NCBI GenBank assembly: GCA_023548195.1
Contig: JAJHZJ010000531.1
Span: forward strand, 7,613,900 to 7,677,899
Length of the DNA stretch: 64,000 nucleotides
DNA from: Bettongia penicillata ogilbyi
Taxonomy: Eukaryota; Chordata; Mammalia; Diprotodontia; Potoroidae
Reading direction: 5' to 3'
Numbering within the stretch: position 1 is the first letter of the stretch; each line of letters opens with the position of its first letter. The notes under the pieces were generated by a model. The model ran no database searches. It was not told the DNA's origin and was given only the letters and a program-made list of their open reading frames with translations. Below, in pieces: positions 1 through 11,284 of the stretch. A program made the translations under genes and the position numbers.

Positions 1-467
1 AAGTGAACCGGGGATATGTTTGGTTAATGTTTAATTGGCTCTCTGGAGCAAAAAAAAAAAAAATGCATGCATGACACACTTTGAAGTTTGCAGATTAAAG
101 CATTATTAACATTTTCTCCATCACTTTCTCAATACTCAGTGATCAACAAACAATAAATCACGTCCCAATTTGTAGCTTACTGATTTTTGAGGTATAATGC
201 TCATAGTAAAAATTTAATAATCTGCTCTTGTGCTGTTTGGCTTGCTTTGCTGCCAGCATACCCCTGGATTGATTGGGTGTAACAGCAAAAATCATCAATA
301 AACCTCCCCTTACTCCTAGTCCCTTAAAAAAAAAGGAAGCAATATTTTTCTGGCATAGCTTGTCCCCAGTGAGACCATACTGGCTTTGTGTGACCACTCC
401 TTCCCTTTGTAAGTAGATCATTTTAAAATCTGTTTTTATAATTTTATCAGATATTAATGCCAAGCTT
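1..467. other. unassigned intergenic sequence
   Basis: AT-rich sequence with a short A run at about 50-63. No exon, RNA gene or repeat family is recognisable. The minus-strand reading frame at 158-463 has no familiar motif and is treated as chance. Confidence 0.4.
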
Positions 468-745
468 AGTAGTCAGGGGCAGTTAAGTGGCACAGTAGAT
501 AGAGTGCCAGTTCTGAAATCAGGAAGATTTATCTTTGTGAAGTCAAATCTGGCCTCAGACTCTTACCAGTTATATGACCCTGGGCAAGTCACTTTACCCT
601 GTTTGCCTTGGTTTTCCTCATCTATAAAACGAGCTGCAGAAGAAAACGGCAAACCACCTCAGTATCTTCACCAAGAAAACTCCCAATAGGGTCATGAAGA
701 ATCGAACTCAACTGCAAATGACTGAACATGCCCAAACAACAACTA
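468..745 (+). repeat. tRNA-derived SINE with RTE-like tail
   Basis: A nearly full-length SINE. The head resembles a degenerate tRNA promoter region (GTGGCACAGTAGATAGAGTG). The middle is the CORE/MIR-like block ending TGACCCTGGGCAAGTCAC and a CCTCATCTATAAAA motif. The 3' part (GGGTCATGAAGAATCG, then ACTGAAC and AACAACAAC) resembles RTE/BovB 3' ends, which suggests mobilisation by RTE machinery. It is mutated and is not a functional tRNA gene. The exact family name is uncertain. Confidence 0.8.
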
Positions 746-2091
746 TTAATCACAATATTAGAAAATCTGCCTGCCTCCAGGCTTCTTAATGCCACTGCCA
801 TTTTCAAGAATTTCTCAAGGATCTCTAACAGTGACTCTATACTATCAGGAGGCATATTTACTTCCTTTTGTCAAAATTTTCATTTCACTTTTTCAGCAAA
901 AATGTTTCCTGAAAAGTTTTTTCTGAAAAGCAAAACTGCCACACAAGGATAAGAATTATAGGAAGAAAACAGATGCCAACAGGGAATAGCATAGGTATTT
1001 AGCCCTTCTTGTCCTGAATTTCACAAGCAGCTCACAGTTGCTGGCTCAGACATCCAGAAGGATGAAAGTTCAGAGGCACTTAAGGTCCAAATGGAATTTC
1101 ATGGCACTAATAATAATCTATCCCCAGTGAAGGGAGGCAGTAAAGTAGTCTGGGCCACTGAAATGAGTATGTTCTCTGATTTGCCAATATGAAACAAGGA
1201 ATGAAGGGCATGGAGCCAGAAAACTTAACTCTAATTATGCCTTGGCATAAAAGCAGCTGGGAGCTAGGGGTGGGGAGAGTTAAGCCTTAGCATCCTGGGG
1301 CCTAGAGCCAAACAAATCACACAGAATTTCAATGATTTGCAACTTTATTTATTAGTATCATCCCCGGTTCATTGGTGCACAGGCTTCCGAGATCATACAT
1401 AAAGTTCCCGACTTTCTCCTAAGTTATCTTTCCATTAAGTAGTGGATACTTCTCTCACTACCATTCTTTCTGTGATGCCCCATGTTCACAATAGTATCCA
1501 GTTTTACAGTTTCATCTGGGTAGACCCTTACACCTCCTTCCTCCAACCCAAACTTTTAGTTTAAAACCCTCTTGAGAGAGCGACTAGTCTCTGGCCTGAT
1601 AAATATTTTATGCCTATCAGGCCTTGTCCCTCTTAGGTTTCTTAAACCACAGTCCAGAAAAACCACACCCTGTTCTTTGACACTGGGGGTATCATTCACA
1701 CATGAATTGGCAAAAGTGAGTAGCTGTCGGCACATTTGATAAGTTTTGGCAGGCTCTGAGTCATGCGTCAAATACTTGTCCCTGGAATATAGTATGCTTC
1801 CCAATCAACCATGTCAGGCTGTTCCTCTGCCCCTCAACAGGAAATCATCAACCACTTCCATTTCTCTTTCAACATCCTAAGTAAGGTCAGCTCTTTTGTG
1901 AACCTAGGCAGCGATAAGCAGGCTGGTCATGCAAACTTGGGTTGAGCGGGCAAGCTTAAAGCTTTTCTAGTTTAGTTTTTACAATGGTTTCACAGATAAG
2001 GATCTCTTAAAAAAAAATTAAAAAAATAAAAATCAGATACACACCTGATATTGCTTCATGTATAGATTTTCAGATCCCTTGCAATAAATTA
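746..2091. other. unassigned intergenic sequence
   Basis: No exon or confidently named repeat is seen. The stretch at about 750-900 faintly resembles the old repeat at 8331-9300. The block at about 1330-1960 has fewer low-complexity runs than its surroundings but no frame with a recognisable protein; the 82-codon minus frame at 1556-1804 is not recognised. Confidence 0.35.
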
Positions 2092-2092
2092 G

Positions 2093-2177
2093 TGCTCTCT
2101 CTCCCTCTATCTCTCCCTCTCTCTCTCTCCCTCTCTCTGTCACTGTCTGTCTCTCTCTGTCATTGTCTGTCTATCTG

Positions 2178-2259
<82 letters not shown>

Positions 2260-2261
2260 AA
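2093..2261. repeat. compound (CT)n-(CA)n microsatellite
   Basis: A long pyrimidine tract of CT, CTGT and CCCT units runs directly into about 20 CA repeats. The Leu/Ser and His/Thr reading frames across it are artefacts of the repeat. Confidence 0.97.
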
Positions 2262-2439
2262 TTCTTTGTCTTAAAAGTCAACAAAAGGGAATTATTGAAA
2301 ACTACTATAAGAAACCTCTCTTGGCCTCAAGGAGAAAAGATTCCAGGGAGCTCTGCTACATAAACCCTTAAAACCCAGGACGTGGGTTTTACATTGTAAT
2401 TTATATTACATTACAAAGAACATTGAACATTGTTCTTTA

Positions 2440-2580
2440 AAATTCTAAGACATTTACCTCAGACCCTTAAACTAAAAATTCACTGCCTGTTTGACCTTGC
2501 ACAGTTCGTTTAACTTCTCTGGGTCTCAAATTCCTTATTACTAAAATGAAAGTGTTGAATTAGATGACTTTTTTTTCATC
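2440..2580 (+). repeat. MIR/CORE-SINE fragment
   Basis: Degenerate MIR-like sequence: CTGCCTGTTTGACCTTGC, then a cytosine-poor ACTTCTCTGGGTCTCA block and an ATTACTAAAATGAA motif equivalent to the usual CATCTGTAAAATG, ending in a GAATTAGATGAC motif. Both ends are eroded. Confidence 0.6.
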
Positions 2581-2843
2581 CTTTGTTCTGGTCACTTGAC
2601 TAAGCACATTTAGCTTTACTGAAAGAGTATTGCTAAACCACAAAGTGAAAGATTAGACCAAGTATCTAAATTAGAATGGGGCTTATGAAATTCAGGCAGT
2701 AGACCTAGTAAATGTAATTGGAAAACAGACCTGAAAGAATCAATTTCCCTTTTCATCTATTTTTCTTTGCAGGGATCTGGCTGTGAAGGGACCTAGTCTT
2801 CTGTTAATAACACATCCTCCTAGTTGGAAATGACCAACCAGAT

Positions 2844-3020
2844 CAGTAGTGTCAGACTCAAATAGAAAAAAATAAAGGGCAGAATAATTGACTTAGAAAA
2901 CTATAAATTAACATTATCTATGTTGTATTATATTTCTATTTTTTTTTTACATTTTTAATAGAATTCAGGTTCACTTAGGAATTTTATAGGCTGACCCAGG
3001 GCCAGAGTTTGACACCTCTA
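2844..3020. mobile_element. short hAT-like non-autonomous DNA element, copy 1
   Basis: About 177 bp with terminal inverted repeats: left end CAGTAGTGTCAGAC, right end GTTTGACACCTCTA (reverse complement TAGAGGTGTCAAAC). The flanking octamers AACCAGAT and GACTAGAT match at 6 of 8 positions, as expected of an aged 8-bp hAT target duplication. The inside has no coding capacity. A second member lies at 20497-20702. Confidence 0.7.
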
Positions 3021-3214
3021 GACTAGATGACTTTCAAGGTCTCCACAATCCTATGATTGTAACAGGGGATGTATCTCTCCTTTCAGGCCATAATACCTGG
3101 ATTTGTGGTGAATAGTAGTATATTCAGTCATCCCTTGGCCCTCATGGTGCTTAACATGGTATGAACTTAATAATAATAATTGTTATTATAGAAATTGTTG
3201 ATAGCTTTTCTTTT

Positions 3215-3370
3215 TTACATCAGCTTGAACTCATTTAACCCCTTTCAGCCTCAGTTTCCCCATCAGTAAAATGGGCGTAACAGTTGTACTTACCTGACAG
3301 AGTTGTGAATAGCAAATAAGATTTTTTATATATATGTATAGAAAACACTTTGCAAACCCTTATCTAATTT
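3215..3370 (+). repeat. MIR fragment
   Basis: Contains CCTCAGTTTCCCCATC, AGTAAAATGGG and an AGAGTTGTGAATAG block followed by GAAAACACTTTGCAAA. These are the 3' half landmarks of MIR-class SINEs in order on the plus strand. Confidence 0.75.
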
Positions 3371-3839
3371 GTTTGCAATTCTTTGCTGCTACAAAAAGGT
3401 CTGCTGCAAATTCTGAGGTATATGTAGATCCTTTCTACTGTCATAGCAGAAGAGCCACAATTCATATATAATTTGGATAAAGGTCAGGTAGAGAAGCTTT
3501 ATGATTTATTATAAGCCATGATGAAAACAAATTGACTGATTGATAGCATTTCGTGTCAACCAAGTGACCTCTGAACACAAACAATATCCTACCAATATCT
3601 AGAATGAAATATGCAGAAAAAATGGAAAGCAGTTCATCTGCGTTTATAGCTTGACCTTAGAGGAGGGACAGAAGTTTACTGATCTGTTGTTGGCTTCCAA
3701 GAAAAAAAGAAAATTATTTTGTTTTGCTCTAAGGCTAACGTAGCAGGTTACCTGAGGAAGAGTAATATAAAAAAAACACAAGGTGGATATGAATGCTCAT
3801 TTTACATTGAAATAGAAGTTAGATTAAAGATGGAGTCAA

Positions 3840-4215
3840 TAATTCTAGGAGGAGGAAAGAGATCCAGGGTTCCTTTCTCTTTACCTTTTAGATCCTTGGG
3901 GTATATGCTCAGCAGTGGGATCTCTGGGCCAAGGAGTATAGACATTTCAGTCATTCTCTTAGCATAATTCCCACCTGCTTCTAGAATAGTGATGAGTTTA
4001 CAGCTCCAGCAACAGTTTATAAGTGTACCTGTTTTCCATGGTCCCTCTAACTTGCACAATTCCACTCTTCTTTGGCAAACTTCTAGAAGTGAGGTGAAAA
4101 CTCAGGATTGTTTTGATACACATTCCTTTTATTATTAGCAGCTTCAAACTCTATTTCATATGGATGTTAATTCTTTTGAGAACTTTGTATTTATATCCTT
4201 TGAAGTCTCACTTTG
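3840..4215 (-). pseudogene. old L1 ORF2 C-terminal fragment
   Basis: Minus-strand translation gives the conserved C-terminal L1 ORF2 pattern: WKTGTLINCCWSCKLI, then PEIPLLSIYPKD. This is the Cys/Trp-rich segment after the reverse transcriptase. The copy is more diverged than the L1s at 5973, 15966 and 48245, and neither a poly(A) end nor target duplications can be made out. Confidence 0.75.
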
Positions 4216-5270
4216 GGAATGGCACCACTATCTGTATTTGTTTTGTTTTTGTTTTTTTTTAACAGAGGACAATCATTAATCTTATAATGATGACTAAGCC
4301 ATCAAGAAAAATAGAAGCAGCTTTCGTTGAACTTTTAAGATGGAAGTCTAGGCAACTTTTCCCATCCTTATCAATTCTCAAACCTCTCCAAAATAGGAAT
4401 TATGTGCAAGAAATGCACAATTTCACTTGCTTCCTGAATCTAGGATGTCAAGAGCCCAAAATATAATAACCCAATGAACTAAATGCAAGGAAGGTTAATC
4501 ACTAACCTCTAATGTGCTTAGTTACCACTAGCCATCACTGAGTTGTAGGACTGCATGAGCTGACCCCAGGCCTTCTAAGAGAACATAGCTCTACCACTCT
4601 CTTCTTCCAGTGCTAAGGAAGACCAAAAGGCAGAAGCTTGCTCTGACTGATACAGTAGCACGGCAGTGATTTATGCCACAGCGAGTTAAAGAAATTGAAA
4701 AACAGAGGCCCTGTGTCAGAAATAAATGTGTGAATATGTAGTACTCCATTAAGCCTGAGAGTGAAAGGTCCAGCATTTATCTTGGACCAATTCTGTTCAC
4801 CTCAAAAATCACTTAGGGCAGAGATTGAAGCTAGTGAAATAATAACGTGTGAAAGGAGGCTGAGGCATATTTGAGGTCCATATCCCAGGGAAATGGGAGT
4901 CTAAGGGGAAGGAGTCAAAAAGTGAGGGAAAATACCAAGGAAAAGACAATAATTAACCAAGATCTCAAGAGGTATAAAACTCAGTTAAATATTAATGTAA
5001 ACAGATAAATTGAAAGGAAATATTAAAAAGAGGGATATGACCTCCAAGTCAGCTATAAGACCCTAAGCATCTATGAAACAATGGAAAGGAAAGGGAAGAA
5101 GAAAATAGAAGTATCACTTGTATACAACTATGGTTTCCAGAGTGGGGCGAGAGCCCATGAGGGGCCGTAGAATGACACTAGGGGGACCATGACTTCAACC
5201 CAAGGATTTGTGAATAACCAGTTACAAGATAGGAAAATGGGAGATGCCGTATTCATACACATGTATATGT
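4216..5270. other. unassigned intergenic sequence
   Basis: Mostly AT-rich DNA with T runs near 4245. Nothing gene-like or confidently repeat-like was identified. Confidence 0.35.
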
Positions 5271-5274
5271 GTGC

Positions 5275-5335
5275 GAACACATACACACACACACACACAC
5301 ATACATACACATACAGACACCCTTTTTTTTTTTGG
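5275..5335. repeat. (CA)n microsatellite with T run
   Basis: CA repeats with CATA interruptions, followed by an 11-T run at about 5323-5333. Low-complexity sequence that explains the Val/Cys-rich minus-strand frames here. Confidence 0.9.
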
Positions 5336-5474
5336 TGAGAAAGTGACTAGTACAAGATAAGCAGGCGTGGTTGCAATTATATTGTTTCCCCACCCCAACC
5401 CCGCCATTCTTCCAGACTCTTTGCTATTCCTCACAAGGGTACTATCATCCTTCTAGTGTTCCAGGTACTCAACT

Positions 5475-5780
5475 TTCTTTTTATTCTGGACCGTGCATTC
5501 AGCTGAAACTGCTTTCTTCAAAGTAAAGAATTACCTTTTTCCTTCCAAATCTAAAGGTCTCTTTCAGTTATCACCTTTTGTGACCTCACTGAAGCATCTG
5601 ACACTGTTGATCAGTCAAAAATAGTCAGTAAATATTTATTAAACATCTACTATGTTTAAGGCACTGTGCTAAGAGCAAGGGTTGTAAATATGGAAAAAAA
5701 ACCCAAAAAACTTCAGTCCCTATCCTCAAAGAGCTTACAATGTAATGGAGGAAGACAAACATAAAAGGAAATTGAAAAGC
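5475..5780. repeat. two L2 fragments, + then -
   Basis: 5475-5615 matches the reverse transcriptase part of L2 in the plus direction (tract near CACTGAAGCATCTGACACTG, coding for the region around the active-site Asp in intact copies). 5618-5780 is an antisense L2 3' end: AAATATTTATTAAACATCTA, then GGCACTGTGCTAAGAGC and CTCAAAGAGCTTACAATGTA. They meet head to head. Confidence 0.7.
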
Positions 5781-5944
5781 AGAGGTGGAGAGGGAGGAAA
5801 ATGTCCCCAATAAGGGGTCATGGTGGAGAAGTCAGTTAGAGAAGCCCCAGAGTAGTACAGCCAGAGGAGAAATGAGGAGATGTTGGAGCTGAGCTCTTTT
5901 CTTAAATTGACATTTGTTTTTTATCCTCCAATTAAGGAAGTAGA

Positions 5945-7930
5945 GAGTTGCTGTTGTTGTTTGTCTTTCGTTGTTTTGTAATTTCTTTTATTTTTTTAAA
6001 TTTAATTAATTTGTTTTCAGTTCTCAACATCACTTCCATAAGTCTTGAATTTTCTACCCTCCCTCCCCAAGATGGCATGCAATGTTATATCAGTTCTACA
6101 CATACATTCTTATTAAACACATTTTCACATTAGTCATGTTTCAGAAGAATTAAAATGAATGGGAGAAACCATGAGACAAAACAAAACAAAATAAAACATA
6201 ACAAAAAAGAAAAGAATCTGCTTCATTCTGCATTCTGATTCCATAGTTCTTTCTCTGGATTTTGCCTCGAGTCCTTTGGGGATATTTTAGGTCCTTACGT
6301 TGCTGCAAAGGGCTAAGTCTATCAAAATCAGTCATTGCATACTGTGGCTGCTACTGTATATAATGTTCTCCTGGTTCTACTCACTTCACTCAGCATCAGT
6401 TCAGATAAGTCTTTCCAGGTTTTTCTGAAGTCTGACTGTTCATCATTTCTTGTAGTACAATAGCATTCCATTACATTCATATACCACAACCTGTTCAGCT
6501 ATTCCCCAATTGATGGGAATTTTCTCAATTTCCAGTTCTTGTCCATCACAAAAAGAGCTGCTATAAATATTTTTGTACATGTGGGTCCTTTTCCCATTTT
6601 TATGATCACTTTGGGATACAGCCCTAGAAGTAATATTGCTGGGTCCTTTGACTATATCCCAAAGAGATATACACATTTTTGTAGCCCTTTGGACATAGTT
6701 CCAAATTGCTCTCCAGAATGGCTGGATCAGTGCATTGTTGATGATTTGTTGGTGTTGGGGGAGTGTTGTTGTGGGAGAATGTTCCAACTCTCCCACATCT
6801 TCTCCAGCATGTATCATCTTCCTGTTTGGTCATGTTAGTCAATCTGATAGGGGTGATGTTTTGGTTTTCTTCTCTCTAATCAGTAGGGATTTAGAGCATT
6901 TTTTCATATGATTATAGATAGCTTTGATTTCTTCCTCTGAAAACTGTCTGTTCATATCCTTTGACTATCAGTTGGGGAATGGCTTGTATTCATATAAATT
7001 TGACTCAGTTCTCTACATATTTTAGAAATGAGACGTTTATCATAGCCTCTACTTGTAAAAATTCTTTCCCAGTGTTCTGCTTCCTTCCTAATCTTAGTTG
7101 CATTGAGTTTGTGCAAGGACTTCATAATGTTCTCTATCTCTTGTTTGGTCATAAATTTCTCCATTCTCCATAAATCTGACAAATAGTTTGCTCCCCTAAT
7201 TTGTTTATAGTATCAGCCTTTAAATCTAGATCATGTACCCATTTGGATGTAATTCTTGTGTATGGTGTCAGGCATTGGTCTATGCCCAGTTTCTACCACA
7301 CTATTATCTACTTTTCTCAACAGTTTTTGTCAAACAATGGGTATTATTTCAAAAGCTGGGGTCCTTGGGTTTATTAAGCAGTAGACTGCAATATCCATTG
7401 ACTACTGTGTCTTGAGTACCTAACCTATTCCACCAATCTATCCCTCTATTTCTTAGGCAGTATCAAGTGGTTATGATGATTGCTGCTTTATAATACAATT
7501 TGAGATCTGGTTATGACTAGACCATCTTCCCTAGCATTCTTTTTCATTAGTCCCCTTGATATTCTGGACCTTTTATTCTTCCAGATGAATTTTGATATTA
7601 CATTTTCTAGCTCTAGAAAATAATTTTCTGGTAGTTTGATTGGTATGGCACAGAATAAGTAAATTAATTTAGGTAGAATTGTCATTTTTATTATATTTTC
7701 TTGGCCTACTCATGAGCAACTGATGTTTTTCCATTTACCTAGCTCTGACTTTGTTTGTGCTTTGTCCTTCATTATTAAAGGACATAAGGGAGATGACACA
7801 GCATGCAAGTGAATTGGATTTAAATGAGGGAGGGCTGTGTAATGTCACCAGCCTTACTTTTTTCCTCTGGAGTCTTTTGGGTCCAGTGGCAAGATATAGA
7901 TAAGGACAACTGGAGATGGCTCCCACCCTT
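5945..7930 (-). repeat. RTE-tailed SINE split by L1
   Basis: The tail of a minus-strand SINE (TTGCTGTTGTTGTTTGTC) lies at 5948-5972, and its body resumes at 7761-7930 (TTTGTCCTTCATT, then AAGTGAATTGGATTTAAATG and GGGTCCAGTGGCAAGATA). The L1 at 5973-7760 sits between, bounded by imperfect copies of TTTGTCTTTCGTT. Related plus-strand copies occur at 9640-10165 and 23050-23230. The tail (GTCCTC..CGAGAACGAAGGACAA in intact form) is the RTE 3' end. Confidence 0.75.
5973..7760 (-). mobile_element. 5'-truncated L1, ORF2 C-terminal part plus 3' UTR
   Basis: Minus-strand L1 of about 1.8 kb. At 7488-7685 the translation reads [19 protein letters not shown] followed by a [11 protein letters not shown] motif, typical of ORF2 just after the RT palm. 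At 6952-7182 and 6443-6842 come the DLWRMEKFMTKQEIE and C-terminal segments. Frames are broken by shifts and stops. The plus-strand left end is T-rich (the poly(A) side). Imperfect duplications TTTGTCTTTCGTT (5960-5972) and TTTGTCCTTCATT (7761-7773) flank it, so it inserted into an RTE-tailed SINE. Confidence 0.85.
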
Positions 7931-8330
7931 TAACCTTTTTAAAATAAGGTCTTTCCTTAGGTCTCAATTTAACCTAGTCAAAAAAAATTCTTAAATTCAA
8001 GTTTGATTTTCACACCCCCAATCTCCAATTAAGGAAGCAAAAAGTAGTGTTAAGGTGGAGTACCAAAGCTGGTGATATCTTACAGAATGATGAAGTTATT
8101 CTAATAATGCGTTTCCTGAGGCATGATAGAGAAGTCAGCCAGAAAGTAGAATAAAACAGATTAGCCAGTGAGAAATGATCACCTTCTTTTCCTAGATTCT
8201 CTCTCTGTCTCTGTTTCTTTCTCTCTCTGTGTCTATCTCTCTTTCTGACACTGCTGCTTTCTCTTGGTTATCCTCCCAGTTCTTTGCTCTTTCTTAGGTT
8301 CCTAACCGGACACTTGTCTCTACCATTTCA
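7931..8330. other. unassigned sequence with CT-rich tract
   Basis: Nothing gene-like. A (CT)n/(TCTG)n stretch lies at about 8193-8250. Confidence 0.4.
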
Positions 8331-9300
8331 CACTGTTAACTCACATTGATCTTGCAATGTACTAAAACCTCCAGATCTTTTTCAGATATAATACTATTTG
8401 ATCATATCTCCTCCATCTTGGACTTATAAACTTTTTTAACCCAAGTGTAAATTTTATATTTACCTTTAACAAATTTTATAAAATTTTATCCATCATTCTA
8501 ACCTGTTGAGAGGCTTTTAGAGTCTTACATTGTCAAGAAGTATATTAGTTATCTCCCCTTCTATCCTAAGCTTTTTGTCATCTGCAAATTTGATAAGCAC
8601 ATTCTCATTATTTTTACCAAATCATTGACAAAAATTGTGTTAATAGCACAAGGACAAGGACAGGCTCCTGAGTACTCCACCAGAGACCTCCCTCCATGTT
8701 GACAGCAGCCCATTAATGAGTACTGTTTGTGTCCTGTCATTCAACTATCTCCAAATGTATCTAACTATACTGTTATATTATTTTAATAATATATTCTAGG
8801 ATTTTTCCAGGAATTTAAGCCAAGCTCACACGTCTACATTTTGCCAATTCTACTCTCAGCTTCAAAAACTAGGATAACATTTACCCATCTCCAATCCTGC
8901 TGCCCTTTTCTTATTAACCATGTTCTTTCAAAGATCTCTGACAATGATTCAACAGTTACATCTGCCAGCTCTTTTAGTACCCATGGGATTTGGAGAGAGG
9001 CACAAATGAGATCGAATATATCAGGTTGGTTGCAGACTTCAAAGTGGTATGTAAGTGTCAATAAGGATCATTGTTTGTCCTGGCCAAGGGACTTGAACTC
9101 ATCAAGGGCAGCTGAATATTCCTTTACTCTATCCTTACATATCTTGGGTTTTAACTTCATATTAGTCATTTTTTTCTTTTCAGTCTAAAGATCATTCAAC
9201 TTTTCAGACAAAAGAGAAGCAAAGTAAAAATGAATCAATTCTGCCTTCTCCAACATCCAATTATCTCAACAACCCTGACTGCATTCCTATGCCTCCTTTG
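8331..9300. repeat. probable ancient interspersed repeat, class unresolved
   Basis: Several blocks recall a long, old amniote repeat: TTTTTGTCATCTGCAAATTTGA, a GAGTACTCCACCAGAGACC block, CAAAGATCTCTGACAATG, and GAACTCATCAAGGGCAGCTG near the right end. I recognise these phrases as recurrent in mammalian genomes but cannot name the family. The frames at 8834-9188 are not treated as genes. Confidence 0.45.
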
Positions 9301-9530
9301 ATCCTTCTCTCTGTATCTCTATAGAGATATAGAGAACAGCATATACGTATATATGTAGGTATCTATATCTATAGACCTGTATATAAATATGTATATACAG
9401 ATATGCTTATAAACTGATACATATATAGAGAGCATTATTTATCTATAGAAGAGAAAGTATGTATAAGTGTATGTATATATATATATCTACACACACAAAG
9501 ACATATAGATACAAAACAATTTCCTCCAAA
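9301..9530. repeat. AT-rich TATA/ATAG low-complexity tract
   Basis: Dominated by TATA, ATAG and TATG units between 9320 and 9500, with a short CA stretch at about 9490. Confidence 0.85.
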
Positions 9531-9639
9531 TAAATAGATTCCTGTGGCACTAGAAATACTATCAGGATAGAACTATGTTAAAATTCTTTAGTTATATCAT
9601 ACATATGTGTAAGTTCCCTAACTCCTCTAACTCCTGACT

Positions 9640-10165
9640 GTTTTAAGTCTGGTTGGTTAGCCTCAGCTTGGTTTAGTCAGTCTGCCAAGGTGGTTTCATG
9701 GGGGTGTGGCTGCTGCAGTTGAGAGTTGGGTGAAAGGTAGACACCAAACGTGTATGAACAACCCTGAAAACATCTCAACAAGTTCTCACAACAGAGGTGC
9801 TGGTCCTCCTGAATACCCCATAAACTTCAAGCATGTGAAGACTTTCCCTGGCATAATGGGTGGATGAGAACAATTTATTCCAATGGCCATGAAGTTGGCT
9901 AAAGCAAACACTGTGGAACGCTTAGAGCTTGGTCAGGCATTGAAGACACTAAGGTCATCTACTGCATCCTGGGCCATTGCCAGTCCCCTTGAGTTTTGTC
10001 CTGCCACTGGATTTCAATGACTCAAGAAGAGAGAGTGAGACTGATGACTTTGTGCAACTATGCCTCACTTAAATCCAATTCACATGTAAGGCATGACATC
10101 ACTCATGATGTCATTGTTCCTTTTCGAAAACAAAGGATGAACAGCAGTAGCAACAACATGTGATT
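9640..10165 (+). repeat. RTE-tailed SINE-like element, longest copy
   Basis: About 525 bp. The 3' part carries GCATCCTGGGCCATTGCCAG, CCACTGGATTTCAATGACTC, a CTTAAATCCAATTCACATG block and the RTE-type tail GATGTCATTGTTCCTTTTCG followed by AAAACAAAGGATGAACAGC and CAACAAC. The upstream part (9640-9930) is not seen in the shorter copies at 7761 and 23050, so this is either a longer family member or a composite. It is expected to depend on an RTE reverse transcriptase. Confidence 0.65.
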
Positions 10166-10169
10166 CAGT

Positions 10170-10450
10170 ACCAGAAACCTCCATGGCCCTTCATACTATC
10201 CCATGTAGCAAAATGTCCCAACAATCCGCCTGTAAATGGACCATGAAACACTAAGGACTTACTTTCCTTCTGATGTGACCAGTCAACATGGTTTCAGTAG
10301 ATACAACTAAGTATCAGACATCCTACATCACTTGTCTAATTGTGAGCACATAGGGAACCATCATTTCCTTGAACTGGGGACAAGACTTTGAAATAAAGCA
10401 ATTGCTGCCCCAGTTTTTGTTCTTATATGTGAGAGTGACTCATTTCCGTG
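10170..10450. other. unassigned sequence
   Basis: No identifiable gene or repeat. Confidence 0.35.
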
Positions 10451-10454
10451 TACT

Positions 10455-10620
10455 GCCAGAATCAATTAATTAAGGGGCATTTTTTTAAGCATTTACTATG
10501 CCCCAGGTTTTGTGCTAAGTTCTGGATACAAAGAAAGGTGAAAACAATCCCTGCCATCAAATAATATGTGTGTGTATGTAGTATATATGTATGTATATAT
10601 GTGTGTGTATGTACGTAGTG
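10455..10620 (-). repeat. L2 3' end with (TG/TA) microsatellite
   Basis: Antisense L2 terminus: TTTAAGCATTTACTATGCCC, then TTTTGTGCTAAGTTCTGG and CAATCCCTGCCATCAAA. It is followed at 10561-10618 by TGTG/TATG repeats. Confidence 0.7.
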
Positions 10621-11284
10621 AAGTTGGGGGAGGGGAAGGATGAAGAATGAGGGATGGTGAGAAGGGAGACTGGTGGAGTAGCAGTCTCCATTCCCTTGGG
10701 GTTAAGGCAGAACATAGTGGAATCAGATGTGGGGTTCATTGGACAAGCTAGATCTTGGGAATCTTGGAAAGCTTAGATATTATTCAATCTAGAATTGAGC
10801 AATTTCCTTTTATAATATTTCTAATTACCTTACCCAAGTGTATTATGTTTGAAATAATTCTATGTTCTCTTTGACTTTCCTTGTAAATAAACCTTAGCAA
10901 TGCACTCAATGTCTAGAGAATTTGGAGATGAGAGACAGGATGCAAAAGAGGGGCCAGATTCAGGTACCCAGATGTGGGGACCACACGAGACCAAGGTGGT
11001 AAAGGTCATTAGGGACTGAGTTCAAGAATGAAGCAGATTCTTGAGCCCTAGGAGGCAAGCAGGCTAAGGGAACAAGGAGGCCTTGAGGCTCAATGCCTTG
11101 AGTTGCCATTCAATGATCAAGAGAGGTTTAGAAAGTAGTAAAAATTAAAGAATCAAAGAAAAAGCTCATTTTGATCAGTTCAGAAGAAGAGTCAATGTGC
11201 CTGAGAAGCTAAAGAAAGTCAGAAAAGTCTAAGGCTCAAGGCTGTATCTTTCACAACAGAGAAGTAAGCAACTTTCTTGAGGAC
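10621..11284. other. unassigned sequence
   Basis: Nothing gene-like. Parts of 10920-11160 are purine-rich and may be further diverged repeat, but I cannot assign them. Confidence 0.3.

Noticed and set aside
468..540. Possible tRNA gene
   Set aside because: Only a degenerate tRNA-like SINE head; no cloverleaf can be formed and the CORE/RTE tail follows.
2092..2363. Ser/Leu and His/Thr repeat proteins
   Set aside because: Translation of a CT/CA microsatellite.
8834..9188. Overlapping 75- and 115-codon frames as a gene
   Set aside because: Located in a probable ancient repeat; no splice sites or known domain support.
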